Origin: JAJRXC01 sp047639555
Lineage (GTDB): Bacteria > Actinomycetota > Acidimicrobiia > Acidimicrobiales > Aldehydirespiratoraceae
DNA: 64,000 bases
Direction of reading: 5' to 3'
Assembly: GCA_047639555.1 (NCBI GenBank)
Contig: JBLIOE010000011.1
Location: 1 to 64,000 of the forward strand
In this document: positions 40,124-48,546 of the stretch, in pieces
How positions within the stretch are numbered: position 1 is the first letter of the stretch
Layout of the letters: each line of letters begins with the position of its first letter
The notes under the pieces: model-generated
The model's database searches: none
What the model was told of the DNA's origin: nothing
The model's input: only the letters and a program-made list of their open reading frames with translations
Position numbers and translations under genes: made by a program

Positions 40124-42201
40124 GAAGATCCTCCCTCGGTTGCGACGGCTCGTTCGGCGTCGCGGGCGTAGTAGCGGGCGTTGCGTTTTGCGGTGGCCCG
40201 TTGCTTTCCATACTCGACCATGCCTTCGGGATGCCGGGCGAACTGGATCGCGGTGAGGCCGAACAGTACGAACCGCCACTTGCCCGAGATCGGGAAGATG
40301 CCGGGAAGGTTGTCCTCGGTGATGAAGGGCAACCAGGTGAAGAGTGCGCCATCGAGGATGAGTGCTGCGAACAGAGCGAAGGCCGCGCCGGCTTGCGCCG
40401 CTCCTTCGACCGTCCGGGCGCTCAGTGATACGACAAGCACGAGCCAGAACAACGCGGCGAACGGTGTGAAGTTTCGGCCGTAGTCGACATTCTCCTGGTG
40501 CATGGCGAGCATCGCGCCGCCGAGTCCGGCGATGAAGGCAGAGACCGCGAAGGCAATGATCCGCGCTCGAGCGGGTGAGATGCCGATTGACTCGGCGGCA
40601 ACTTCGCTGCCGCGTAGTGCTCGGAGCGTGCGGCCGATGGTGCCCTCGCGGAGCTGGATGACGGCGAGCGCCACAAGAATAAAAACGACGAGCGCCAGCG
40701 CCAGAAATGAGCGGTCCGACGCGCCGAAGTCGAAGGGGCCGAGAACTGGCCGCGGAACCTTCGTGCCCGTCAAGAGAGCAGTCGGTCCGCCGCCGACCCA
40801 GGAGAACTTGACCATCACGGCGTCGAAGAAGAAGGCGAACGCCAGCGTGGCGATCGCCAGCCATACACCCCCGAGGCGGAGAACCGGAAGGGAGAGGAGG
40901 ACGCCGACGACTGCGGCGATGCATGCGCCGATGAGTGCGGCGAGCAGGACGGACATGTCGTAGCGATCGGCCATCTGGAAAACCGTGAATCCACCAATCG
41001 CGGCGAATGCACCCAGACAGAGCGAGATCTGCCCAGCGAGTCCGGTGATGACCGTGATCGAGAGATAAATCGTCGCCAGGATGACGGCTGAGGTGACCGC
41101 ATCGAGCCAGAAGATGTCGGCCTGGGTGAAGACGACCCATCCAATGTACGAGAAGAACACCAGGCCGAAGAGGCGAGTCTGGCGGGTGAGTCGTGGGTGC
41201 CTCGTCGATGACGCGAGCGCGGGCGGTGGCGGGTCGACGCCCGCGAGTGGATCAGTGGCATCGATTGACCGGCGGATGGCGGGCCAGAACACCAGGATTC
41301 CGAAGAGGACCACGAACGGAAGCGATGGCGTGAGGTTGTCCTGAAATGGCTTGAGCCAAGTGTGATCGTCGGACCAGCGGGGGAGATACGTGTTGAACAG
41401 GGCGATGAACCAACCGAGGCCCATGCCTCCGATCAGCGCGCCCGGAAGACTCACGAGGCGACCAACGGCAGCCGCGGCCATAGCGATGATCACCAAGGTC
41501 AGGAAGTCGGTGCTTATCAACGTGTTGAGCCGGGGCGCAATGAGCACACCGGCCATGCCCGCAAACATGCTCGAGATCGCCCATGCGAACGCAGAGATTC
41601 GATCGGCGGGAATGCCCGCAAGTTCGGTCATCCGCGGGCTCTCGACGACGGCTCGCATCGCCAAACCGGTGGAGGTGAGCCGGAAGAGCGCTGCCAGCAG
41701 CAACATGGCCACGACGGCGACCACGATTTGGGCGAGCTCGTCCCGACTAAACGGGTAGACCCCGAATGGGTCGTAGAAAACCGACGAACCGTTCGGCACG
41801 ATTCCCGTCGGAGATCGTCCCGCGACCGGCTTGTATTTGGCGACCAGCTCAAAGAGTGCGGGCAGGGCCACACTCAAGCCGATCGCGATGACAAGCTTCG
41901 ACACCGCGGACGCGGTGCGAAGGTTCCGGAAGATGAGCCGTTCGAGGATGAGTCCGATCGCGGGTGCAAGGACGAACACCGACAGAATCAGCGCAGGAAC
42001 GATCGACCACTCCCAGTCTTCCCTTGCCTTAAAGAACATCGCCGCCGAGATGTAGGCCTGCGCCCCGAACGCCAGGTTGAATACCCCCGATGTCTTATAG
42101 GTGAGAACGAAGCCGAGTCCGATCAGCGCGTAGACGGTTCCCGGTGGCGTTCCTTGCAGAAGCGCGCGGAAGAAGTCTTCGCCAGCGAATGCGAGCATCA
42201 C
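40120..42201 (-). CDS. Fused LivH-LivM permease of a branched-chain-amino-acid-type ABC importer
   Basis: A 693-residue membrane protein joining both HAAT permeases. Residues about 1-305 are LivH-like (GTVYALIGLGFVLTYKTSGV, then NLAFGAQ; GIPADRISAFAWAISS). A linker of about 40 residues rich in Pro and Arg follows. Residues about 345-693 are LivM-like (LSITVITGLAGQISLCLGAF and RTLRALRGSEVAAESIGI, the EAA-like loop). About 16-18 membrane segments in all. There is no stop or frameshift between the halves. Start at ATG 42198 or GTG 42201; a 31-base gap separates it from the binding protein. Confidence 0.93.
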   Translation of the reverse strand: MMLAFAGEDFFRALLQGTPPGTVYALIGLGFVLTYKTSGVFNLAFGAQAYISAAMFFKAREDWEWSIVPALILSVFVLAPAIGLILERLIFRNLRTASAVSKLVIAIGLSVALPALFELVAKYKPVAGRSPTGIVPNGSSVFYDPFGVYPFSRDELAQIVVAVVAMLLLAALFRLTSTGLAMRAVVESPRMTELAGIPADRISAFAWAISSMFAGMAGVLIAPRLNTLISTDFLTLVIIAMAAAAVGRLVSLPGALIGGMGLGWFIALFNTYLPRWSDDHTWLKPFQDNLTPSLPFVVLFGILVFWPAIRRSIDATDPLAGVDPPPPALASSTRHPRLTRQTRLFGLVFFSYIGWVVFTQADIFWLDAVTSAVILATIYLSITVITGLAGQISLCLGAFAAIGGFTVFQMADRYDMSVLLAALIGACIAAVVGVLLSLPVLRLGGVWLAIATLAFAFFFDAVMVKFSWVGGGPTALLTGTKVPRPVLGPFDFGASDRSFLALALVVFILVALAVIQLREGTIGRTLRALRGSEVAAESIGISPARARIIAFAVSAFIAGLGGAMLAMHQENVDYGRNFTPFAALFWLVLVVSLSARTVEGAAQAGAAFALFAALILDGALFTWLPFITEDNLPGIFPISGKWRFVLFGLTAIQFARHPEGMVEYGKQRATAKRNARYYARDAERAVATEGGSS

Positions 42202-42232
42202 GGTGCCTGTCTTGCCGAGGGGGTTCGTTCGC

Positions 42233-43669
42233 TCAGCTGAATGCCTTCTCTACCGGGTCCTGCCAGGAGCGATCTTCCTGTGGCCAGCACAACCACGGCT
42301 CATCGGTGACCTTGACGAAGGCGCCATCCTGCATCTGCACGAGCGTGGTGCACTCCTCAGTCGCCCCGTGGGTGACGCGATCGTCGTCGGAGGCGGACTC
42401 GTGCTGACGGCTCCAGTCAAGGGGCCCGGCGATCCCGCCGTAGGTGTAGGCCGTGAACTCGGTGTTGGTCGTCTCCACGATCGACGCTTGGTCGAATACG
42501 GGACCGGTAGCGAGTAGGCCATCGACGAAGAGCATTGCGTTCATCCAGCCGATCATCGTCTGCTCGGCCGTGGGGCCGCCGTGGGGGCCTACCCATTCGT
42601 TGTAGAGCACGATCGCCGGATGATCGGTGAACTCGAACGGCGTGAACTGGGCCGAGACGAAGTCGCCGTTGAAGAGATCTCCGGCCTCTGCGACGAACCC
42701 GGCATCGTAGGTGTTCGGGTGTTGCATGGTGATCTGGTCGCGGGCGCCCTGGCGGACCAACTCCTCAGCAATGGTCTTCATGCCGTTGAGGTCGAGGCAG
42801 GATGCGACAAAGTCGACGCCGAGTTCGATCCATTCGGTCACCTGGGGAGCGACGCCATTATTCAGGCCGAACTCGAGGTTGTCATAGGTCTTCGCAAGAC
42901 TGATGCCGAGATCGTCGCCGTAGAGCTCGATGGCGGCGGTGTTGTTCTGGGCGCAGCTCTGCGACTCTGGCGAGACTCCATAGCCCAGCGATACGGCTGT
43001 TGTGGCTCCGGCCAGAGACATTTGATAGGGAACGGCACGACCGGTGCAGGTGGCGCACAACACACCGAGGTGCGGGAACAGATTGAATCCGCCGTTGTTC
43101 AACGGAGCCTGAATGCCCCAGTTGTAGGTGGGGACGCCAGCGTCGTCGAGGTCGGTCAAGCCGCTCGAGGTGAGCGACGCCGAGAAGACGGCGATGGCGT
43201 CTTCGCCAGCAATGATCTGCAGAGCCTTCGGTTGGTGCTGAAACAACTCGTCGTCAACGACATCGTCGACGACCAGTTGCCGGCCAAACACTCCGCCGAG
43301 CGAGTTCTGGAAGTTGAAGTAGGCCTCGATGCCGGTGAGGTAACAGTCGAGAATGCACGTGCCAAGCGGGTTGCCCTCACGGAGCCCGAGGACCGCCACG
43401 GCGATCTCCTCATCGCTGACTCCAGGTACACCTTCGATCGAAACGAAGGTGTCTCGGTCGAGCGCAGACGGGTCGTCGGGGTCCGGATCGTCCGGACCAG
43501 GGTCGGCGATATCTGGCGCCGCCGTTGTTGACGTGGTGTCGTCGGTTGTCTCGCTGCCGCCAGTGTCGGATTCGTCCGCCACCGGCTCGTCACCACTGTT
43601 GCCACACGCCGCCGCGACAAGCGCGAGCGTGATGAGTAATGCGAATAGGCGTTGCAGTTGTCGATCCAT
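42233..43669 (-). CDS. ABC-type solute-binding lipoprotein (branched-chain-amino-acid type)
   Basis: A 478-residue lipoprotein starting MDRQLQRLFALLITLALVAA, followed by the lipidated Cys at residue 22. A Thr/Asp/Pro-rich linker runs to about residue 75, followed by a periplasmic-binding-protein type I fold: EEIAVAVLGLREGNP, LVVDDVVDDELF, TYNWGIQAPLNNGGFNLFP, and YNEWVGPHGGPTAEQTMIGW. Several Cys pairs (CILDC, CATCTG) suggest disulfides. Candidate GGGGGA precedes the start. As the first gene of the operon it determines the imported substrate; Liv-type proteins in catabolic operons often bind aromatic or alicyclic acids rather than amino acids. Confidence 0.9.
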   Translation of the reverse strand: MDRQLQRLFALLITLALVAAACGNSGDEPVADESDTGGSETTDDTTSTTAAPDIADPGPDDPDPDDPSALDRDTFVSIEGVPGVSDEEIAVAVLGLREGNPLGTCILDCYLTGIEAYFNFQNSLGGVFGRQLVVDDVVDDELFQHQPKALQIIAGEDAIAVFSASLTSSGLTDLDDAGVPTYNWGIQAPLNNGGFNLFPHLGVLCATCTGRAVPYQMSLAGATTAVSLGYGVSPESQSCAQNNTAAIELYGDDLGISLAKTYDNLEFGLNNGVAPQVTEWIELGVDFVASCLDLNGMKTIAEELVRQGARDQITMQHPNTYDAGFVAEAGDLFNGDFVSAQFTPFEFTDHPAIVLYNEWVGPHGGPTAEQTMIGWMNAMLFVDGLLATGPVFDQASIVETTNTEFTAYTYGGIAGPLDWSRQHESASDDDRVTHGATEECTTLVQMQDGAFVKVTDEPWLCWPQEDRSWQDPVEKAFS

Positions 43670-43781
43670 CTGTCCCCCAAGGAAGTGATCGAGTCGGATG
43701 CGGTCCCGCACCTGACGCATGTGTTAGATCAGAACCTAGCGCGGCCGACGCCGATGCTCCAGACGAGAACAATGGGAAATC

Positions 43782-44930
43782 ATGGACCTGTCATTTGGCA
43801 CCGAAGCCGACGTGTTCCGAGAGGAGCTGGTTGAGTGGTTTGCCGCGAACCATCCGGGCGACCTTGACGAGGGCGGCGACGACGACGACACGGTATTCGA
43901 CCGACGACGATCGTGGAACGTGACGCTGTTCGAAGCCGGCTACGCGGCGATCGATTGGCCGGTCACCCACGGCGGACGAGACGCGTCGGTTTTGGAACAA
44001 CTCGTGTACAACGAGGAAATCGCGCGGGCCGGTGTTCCTGGTCCCGTGAACGCGATCGGGGTTGCGAACATTGCGCCGGCGATCATGACTCTCGGAACCG
44101 CGGAACAACAGGAACGGTTTTTGCGGCCGATGCTGCGGGGCGACGAGATCTGGAGCCAGGGAATGTCCGAACCGGACGCGGGCTCCGACCTGGCCTCGCT
44201 GCAGTGCCGCGCGGTTCGAGACGGCGACCACTTCGTCGTCAACGGCCAGAAAACTTGGAACTCACTCGGACATCGCGCCGACTGGTGCCAGCTCTATGTG
44301 CGCACCGATCCGGCCGTTCCGAAGCACGAAGGGATGACCTGTCTTCTCGTCGACATGCGCAGCGCGGGTATCGAGACTCGGCCCATCAAGACGATGGGCG
44401 GCGCTCTCGACTTCGCCGAAGTGTTCTTCACCGACGTCGAGGTCCCGGTGTCAGCGGTGCTCGGCGAGATCGGCTCGGGCTGGCACGTCGCCACGCGAAC
44501 GCTCGGGTTTGAGCGCGCCGGCGTCGCGAAATTGTCGCTGATGCTCAAAGAGAACTTCGACCGTCTTCTCGCCGACGCTGGCCCCGTTCGTCGAGCTGAC
44601 CCGGTGCAGCGCCAACGATTGTCCGCTCGATACATCGACACGGTGCTGCTTCGGCTGCTCGCGCAACGGGCTATCTCGGCCGCGATCCACGGAAAGATGC
44701 CCGGCGCCGAGGCCAGTGTCATAAAGCTCGCCTGGTCGACGATGGAGCAACGCGTCGCAGAGACGGCTCTCGACGTCATGGGGATCGATGGGCTCTCGGG
44801 TCCGTGGGCGGAGCGCCTCGCGGGAAGTCGCTCGCTGACGATCGCAGGTGGGACGACTGAGGTGAACAAGAACATCATCGGCGAGCGAGTGCTCGGTCTC
44901 CCTCGGGAACCGTCGCCTGCGAAGTTGTGA
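43782..44930 (+). CDS. Acyl-CoA dehydrogenase-family protein, coupled to a kinase
   Basis: A 382-residue acyl-CoA dehydrogenase. QGMSEPDAGSDLASLQCRAV and NGQKTWNSLGHRADW (FAD-binding middle domain), FERAGVAKLSL, and TIAGGTTEVNKNIIGERVLG at the C-terminus are typical. The catalytic Glu was not assigned by eye. Its stop overlaps the GTG of an APH-fold kinase by four bases. That pairing is found in LvaC-LvaA of Pseudomonas levulinate catabolism and, as one chain, in mammalian ACAD10/ACAD11, where a 4-hydroxyacyl-CoA is phosphorylated and then rearranged. The gene is divergent from the ABC operon. Confidence 0.92.
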   Translation: MDLSFGTEADVFREELVEWFAANHPGDLDEGGDDDDTVFDRRRSWNVTLFEAGYAAIDWPVTHGGRDASVLEQLVYNEEIARAGVPGPVNAIGVANIAPAIMTLGTAEQQERFLRPMLRGDEIWSQGMSEPDAGSDLASLQCRAVRDGDHFVVNGQKTWNSLGHRADWCQLYVRTDPAVPKHEGMTCLLVDMRSAGIETRPIKTMGGALDFAEVFFTDVEVPVSAVLGEIGSGWHVATRTLGFERAGVAKLSLMLKENFDRLLADAGPVRRADPVQRQRLSARYIDTVLLRLLAQRAISAAIHGKMPGAEASVIKLAWSTMEQRVAETALDVMGIDGLSGPWAERLAGSRSLTIAGGTTEVNKNIIGERVLGLPREPSPAKL

Positions 44931-45991
44931 CCCCGCAGCGGCCCGAAGACATCACCCCTGAATGGCTGACCGCCGCGCTTCAACGTTCGGCGCCAGGGCT
45001 ACAGGTTGTCGACGTCGTGGTCGAGACGGTTCGTGACGCAACGAACCTCAATGGGACGATCCGAATCCGCCACGATGGGGGCGACGCGTTTCCGAATCGC
45101 TTGTTCGTGAAGCTGCCGCCCGTAGATCCCGAACGTCGGGCCCGCCTCGACTGGGCCTCGATGGGGCGCCGCGAATGTCGCTTCTACCGAGACCTTGCAC
45201 CCGAGCTCGATGTGCAGACTCCCCAGGTCTTTGTCACCGATCTTGATGACGAGTCGGGCGAGTTCTGTCTTGTGATGGAGTGTGTTGGCGATGGATCGAC
45301 ACAACTCCCGGATGTTGTCGCGGGGCTTCCTGCCCATCGCGTCGCCGCCGGACTCGAGGCGCTTGCCGCGTTACACGCACGCTTCGAAAGCGCGACGGAA
45401 CGGGAGCGGTCGGCGCCGTGGCTCGGTCCTTCCGGTCGGACGAGCGACTACGGCGCCCGTCTACTTCGAGCCGGGATCGACCGCGACCCGGTGCTACCAC
45501 GAGCGTTCGTCGCGATAGCTGAGCGCTACATCGTGGATCGTGACCTTCTCCAAGATGCCTGGGACGTTGGACCGACAACGATCCTGCACGGCGACGTGCA
45601 CATCGGCAACGTATTCCTCGACGCGGACGACGGCCTCGGGTTCTTCGATTGGGGTCTGATGGCAGTCGGTTCGGCCATGCGCGACGTGAGCTACGCCATC
45701 GCCATGCTGCTCTCACCTGAAGATCGGCGCGAACACGAAGAATCGCTGCTGCGCGGCTACCTCGATCGGCGGAACGTGCTGGGCGCCGCAGCCCTGACCT
45801 TTGAAGACGCTTGGTTTAGCCATCGGCTGCAGGTCGCGTACTGCGTCGTTGCGTCGTGTCAGAGCATCGCGCTGCCGGATGTTGTTACGGCTGGTCGTCG
45901 AGCGTTTGCCGACGAGTTCGTTCGCCGGGCCAGCGCGGCTGTGGCGGACCTTGATGCGTTTGGGGCGCTCGACGAGTTCAGCCGGCGTTGA
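44927..45991 (+). CDS. APH-fold phosphotransferase, candidate 4-hydroxyacyl-CoA kinase
   Basis: A 354-residue kinase-fold protein starting VTPQRPEDITPEWLTAAL, the opening seen in many acyl-CoA-dehydrogenase-linked kinases and shared with the kinase at 35837 (QQPEELTTEWLTAAL). The catalytic loop is TILHGDVHIGNVFLD and the metal-binding FFDWGLMAVGSAMRD takes the place of DFG. The start is GTG at 44927 overlapping the dehydrogenase stop. Context predicts phosphorylation of a hydroxyacyl-CoA before elimination by the neighbouring dehydrogenase. Antibiotic inactivation is the less likely alternative. Confidence 0.87.
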   Translation: MTPQRPEDITPEWLTAALQRSAPGLQVVDVVVETVRDATNLNGTIRIRHDGGDAFPNRLFVKLPPVDPERRARLDWASMGRRECRFYRDLAPELDVQTPQVFVTDLDDESGEFCLVMECVGDGSTQLPDVVAGLPAHRVAAGLEALAALHARFESATERERSAPWLGPSGRTSDYGARLLRAGIDRDPVLPRAFVAIAERYIVDRDLLQDAWDVGPTTILHGDVHIGNVFLDADDGLGFFDWGLMAVGSAMRDVSYAIAMLLSPEDRREHEESLLRGYLDRRNVLGAAALTFEDAWFSHRLQVAYCVVASCQSIALPDVVTAGRRAFADEFVRRASAAVADLDAFGALDEFSRR

Positions 45992-46020
45992 AGGCGAGCA
46001 CGCCGAACTTCGCTACAGCC

Positions 46021-47274
46021 TCATCGGCCGAGTAGGCCGCGTTCGACGGCGAACGAAGAAGCGCTGATCGAGGCGTCGATCGAAATGCCGCCCGGTCGAA
46101 ATGCGGCTGCGGGAACGCTTTCGAGGAGTGCGAACGCAATCACCAGATCCGCGTCGATATCGCCGAACGAGCGCGAGGCGAGTACGCGCTCTAGTGAGGT
46201 AGAGGTGTGCGCTCGCGCTAACACTGCGACGGGAACACCAGCGCGGCGCGCTTCCGGCAAGTTCGTAATAACACCGCCTTCATCGGCGTAGAGCTCGTAG
46301 AAGGAGCGCATCCAAGCGGGAAGGTCGTCCGCTGCGGCGAGATCATCGATCAGATCGCTGGTGCGGATCGTCGCGCGTACGGCGAGTTCGGTGAAGGCCG
46401 CGTCCTTGTCAGCGAAGTAACGGTAGAAGCTGCCATGGGAGAGGCCCGCCTCCCGGACCATGTCGTCGACACGAACTCGCTCGTAACCAAGGGTCGCGAA
46501 CGCGGTCATGGCCGAATCGAGGAGACGCTCACGAGTGCGCAGGCCACGAGCACGTAGCGCGTCGTCATCGGCCGGGCCAATGAGGCTGAGCGGCGCTTCG
46601 GCTGTCCCTTTTCGATCGGTTGTGCGTCGCTTGGTGGCCAAGTTGACGCCGCCGATTGGCCCGAATAGTGATCGGTGGACGAAGTCTGCGAGGGCGGTCG
46701 CCAATCGCTCGCTGCTCACGTCGCCGATTCGATCTCGGTACGTGCAGGCGCCGAACGCGGCACTGTTCAGCACTGTGGCGAGCGCCGCTAGGTCAGTATT
46801 TGTGAGCGGCTTCCTGACGGCGCGGACCAACACGTCGCGATACGTCGAGCTGAGGATGGAGGCACCCGACACCATCAGTGGGTCGGTCCGAACCGACGCA
46901 GAGAAACTGTCAGCGACGGCGCGGTACTCGTTGTGCACACTCGTCAGGCCAAGAAGCCAGGCGCTGAGTTCGTCGCGGCCCGCCTGGTCCGGTGTCACCT
47001 CGCCGAGTTCGCTAAGCAACGTCGACAAGGCGTTGCCTAGGCGGGCGGCGAGGCGGCGGTGAAGGTCTTCTTTGCCGGAGAAGTATTGGTAGAACGTCGG
47101 ACGCGAACAACCAGCGCGACCCGTGATCGCCTCAACACTCGTGCGCTCGTAACCGAATTCGGCGAACGCCTCGTTGGCGGCCGCGATGATTCGCTGCTGC
47201 GTTGTCTTACCGGCATCGCCAACTTCGGGGTTCGCTCCGAACGGGGCCCGCCGGCCCGTGGTGATCTTCTCCAT
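46021..47274 (-). CDS. Double TetR regulator (two HTH domains in one chain)
   Basis: A 417-residue protein containing two complete TetR units. Unit 1 HTH: QQRIIAAANEAFAEFGYERT, then CSRPTFYQYFSGKEDL. Unit 2 HTH (about residue 245 on): RERLLDSAMTAFATLGYERV, then LSHGSFYRYFADKDAAF. Each HTH is followed by a ligand-domain-like helical region. A single chain would act as an intramolecular pseudo-dimer or bind two sites. ATG 47274 is preferred to ATG 47280 because TACCCT lies eight bases upstream, a near-leaderless spacing. It follows the CaiB gene on the same strand by 51 bases and probably regulates the 47326-52550 operon. Confidence 0.92.
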   Translation of the reverse strand: MEKITTGRRAPFGANPEVGDAGKTTQQRIIAAANEAFAEFGYERTSVEAITGRAGCSRPTFYQYFSGKEDLHRRLAARLGNALSTLLSELGEVTPDQAGRDELSAWLLGLTSVHNEYRAVADSFSASVRTDPLMVSGASILSSTYRDVLVRAVRKPLTNTDLAALATVLNSAAFGACTYRDRIGDVSSERLATALADFVHRSLFGPIGGVNLATKRRTTDRKGTAEAPLSLIGPADDDALRARGLRTRERLLDSAMTAFATLGYERVRVDDMVREAGLSHGSFYRYFADKDAAFTELAVRATIRTSDLIDDLAAADDLPAWMRSFYELYADEGGVITNLPEARRAGVPVAVLARAHTSTSLERVLASRSFGDIDADLVIAFALLESVPAAAFRPGGISIDASISASSFAVERGLLGR

Positions 47275-47325
47275 CAGCATCCAGGGTAGGAGCTGACGGG
47301 GTCGAGCGGGTAGAAGAGCGAGTGG

Positions 47326-48546
47326 TTACAAAATCGCGCCGCTGTCCTTGAGCGCAGTGATCTCGTCCCAGTCGTAGCCGATCTCGTTCAATACGAGTTC
47401 GGTGTGCTCGCCAAGCTCCGGGGCCCGCTCGACCTCGATCGGGGTCTCGTCGAACTGGGCGGGGCTGGCAACGAGCTGTACCTCGTCGCCTGATCCGTGA
47501 GTCATCGACGGCAGGTAGCCGTTGGCGATGACCTGCGGGTCGGCGTAGAGCTCGTCGAGTGTTTGGAACGGCGTCCAGACGCCATCGAAGGTGTCGAGCT
47601 GAACCTTCCACTCATCCAGCGTTCGCTCGGCGAAAGCCTCATCGAGAATGTCGATGCACTCGGGACCGTTTTGGGCGCGCGTGGAGGAGTGATTGAACCG
47701 TTCGTCCTCGACCAGGATCGGGCGCTCGAGGCGGACGGCGAAGTCGTCCCAGTGCTTGTCACTCTGGAGCAGGATCAGGCTGATGAAGCGATCGTCCTTT
47801 GTTCGGTACACGCCGACGCCGGGGTTGGGAGAGAGGCGGCGGTCGCCGCGAGGCAGTGAGCTCATACCGAAGAGCTTCGACGCCACGACGAGGGGCGAGA
47901 TCTGCCACATGGCGGTGGCGAGAAGGGAGACATCGACGATGCTGGCCTCGCCCGTTCGTTCGCGTTTCACCAACGCGGCGGCGATCGCGCCGGCAACCGA
48001 GAGTCCGCCCATGACGTCGCCAAACGCGGGCGAGCTCTGACCCGCGGGCCAACCGTCGTCGCCCGGGGGAAACACTGCGCCGAGTCCGCCGCGAGCCCAG
48101 AACGAGGCGCCGTCGTAGCCGCCCTTTTCCGCGTCGGGTCCCTGTGGTCCCTGACCGCTGCCCCGGGCAATGATGATGTTCGGGTTTCGTTCGCGTATGT
48201 CGTCGGTGTCGACGCGCAACTTCCGGCGTACGGGTGGCAGGTAGTTCGTGAGGAAGACGTCGGCTGTTTCGACCAGCTTCAGAAACGCTTCGCGGCCTTC
48301 GTCGCTGCGCAGATTGATGGCCAGACTCCGCTTCGAGCGATTCGGCTGCTCGATCATGAAGTTCACGCCGCCTTCGCCACCCGGAATCAAACCCGAGGTG
48401 ATGAGGCCGCGTTGGGGATCGCCGCCATCGGGCGGCTCGACCTTCAAGACGTCGGCGCCCCAGTCGGCCAGAACCGAGCCCGCAGACGGGATGAACATCC
48501 AGCTGGCGAGCTCGATGACACGAATTCCTTCGAGTGGTCCAGTCAT
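47326..48546 (-). CDS. CaiB/BaiF family CoA transferase (class III)
   Basis: A 406-residue class III CoA transferase. GIRVIELASWMFIPSAGSVL with ADWGADVLKVEPP is the family-defining N-terminus, RSKRSLAINLRSDEG and FLTNYLPPVRRKL follow, and WTPFQTLDELYADPQV is the typical C-terminal block. It moves CoA between acyl-CoA and a free acid without ATP. ATG 48546 shares a base with the aldehyde dehydrogenase stop (TGATG), so the acid made by that enzyme is probably its substrate. It is last in the amidohydrolase-ferredoxin-P450-dehydrogenase operon. Confidence 0.94.
   Translation of the reverse strand: MTGPLEGIRVIELASWMFIPSAGSVLADWGADVLKVEPPDGGDPQRGLITSGLIPGGEGGVNFMIEQPNRSKRSLAINLRSDEGREAFLKLVETADVFLTNYLPPVRRKLRVDTDDIRERNPNIIIARGSGQGPQGPDAEKGGYDGASFWARGGLGAVFPPGDDGWPAGQSSPAFGDVMGGLSVAGAIAAALVKRERTGEASIVDVSLLATAMWQISPLVVASKLFGMSSLPRGDRRLSPNPGVGVYRTKDDRFISLILLQSDKHWDDFAVRLERPILVEDERFNHSSTRAQNGPECIDILDEAFAERTLDEWKVQLDTFDGVWTPFQTLDELYADPQVIANGYLPSMTHGSGDEVQLVASPAQFDETPIEVERAPELGEHTELVLNEIGYDWDEITALKDSGAIL

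Noticed and set aside
40124..41140. Long N-terminal extension of the LivG frame
   Set aside because: It runs out of frame through the permease gene, is Arg/His rich and has no ABC motifs. The GTG at 40123 gives the normal LivG length.
41362..42240. 292-codon plus-strand open frame opposite the LivH half
   Set aside because: Charged low-complexity sequence antisense to transmembrane coding DNA.
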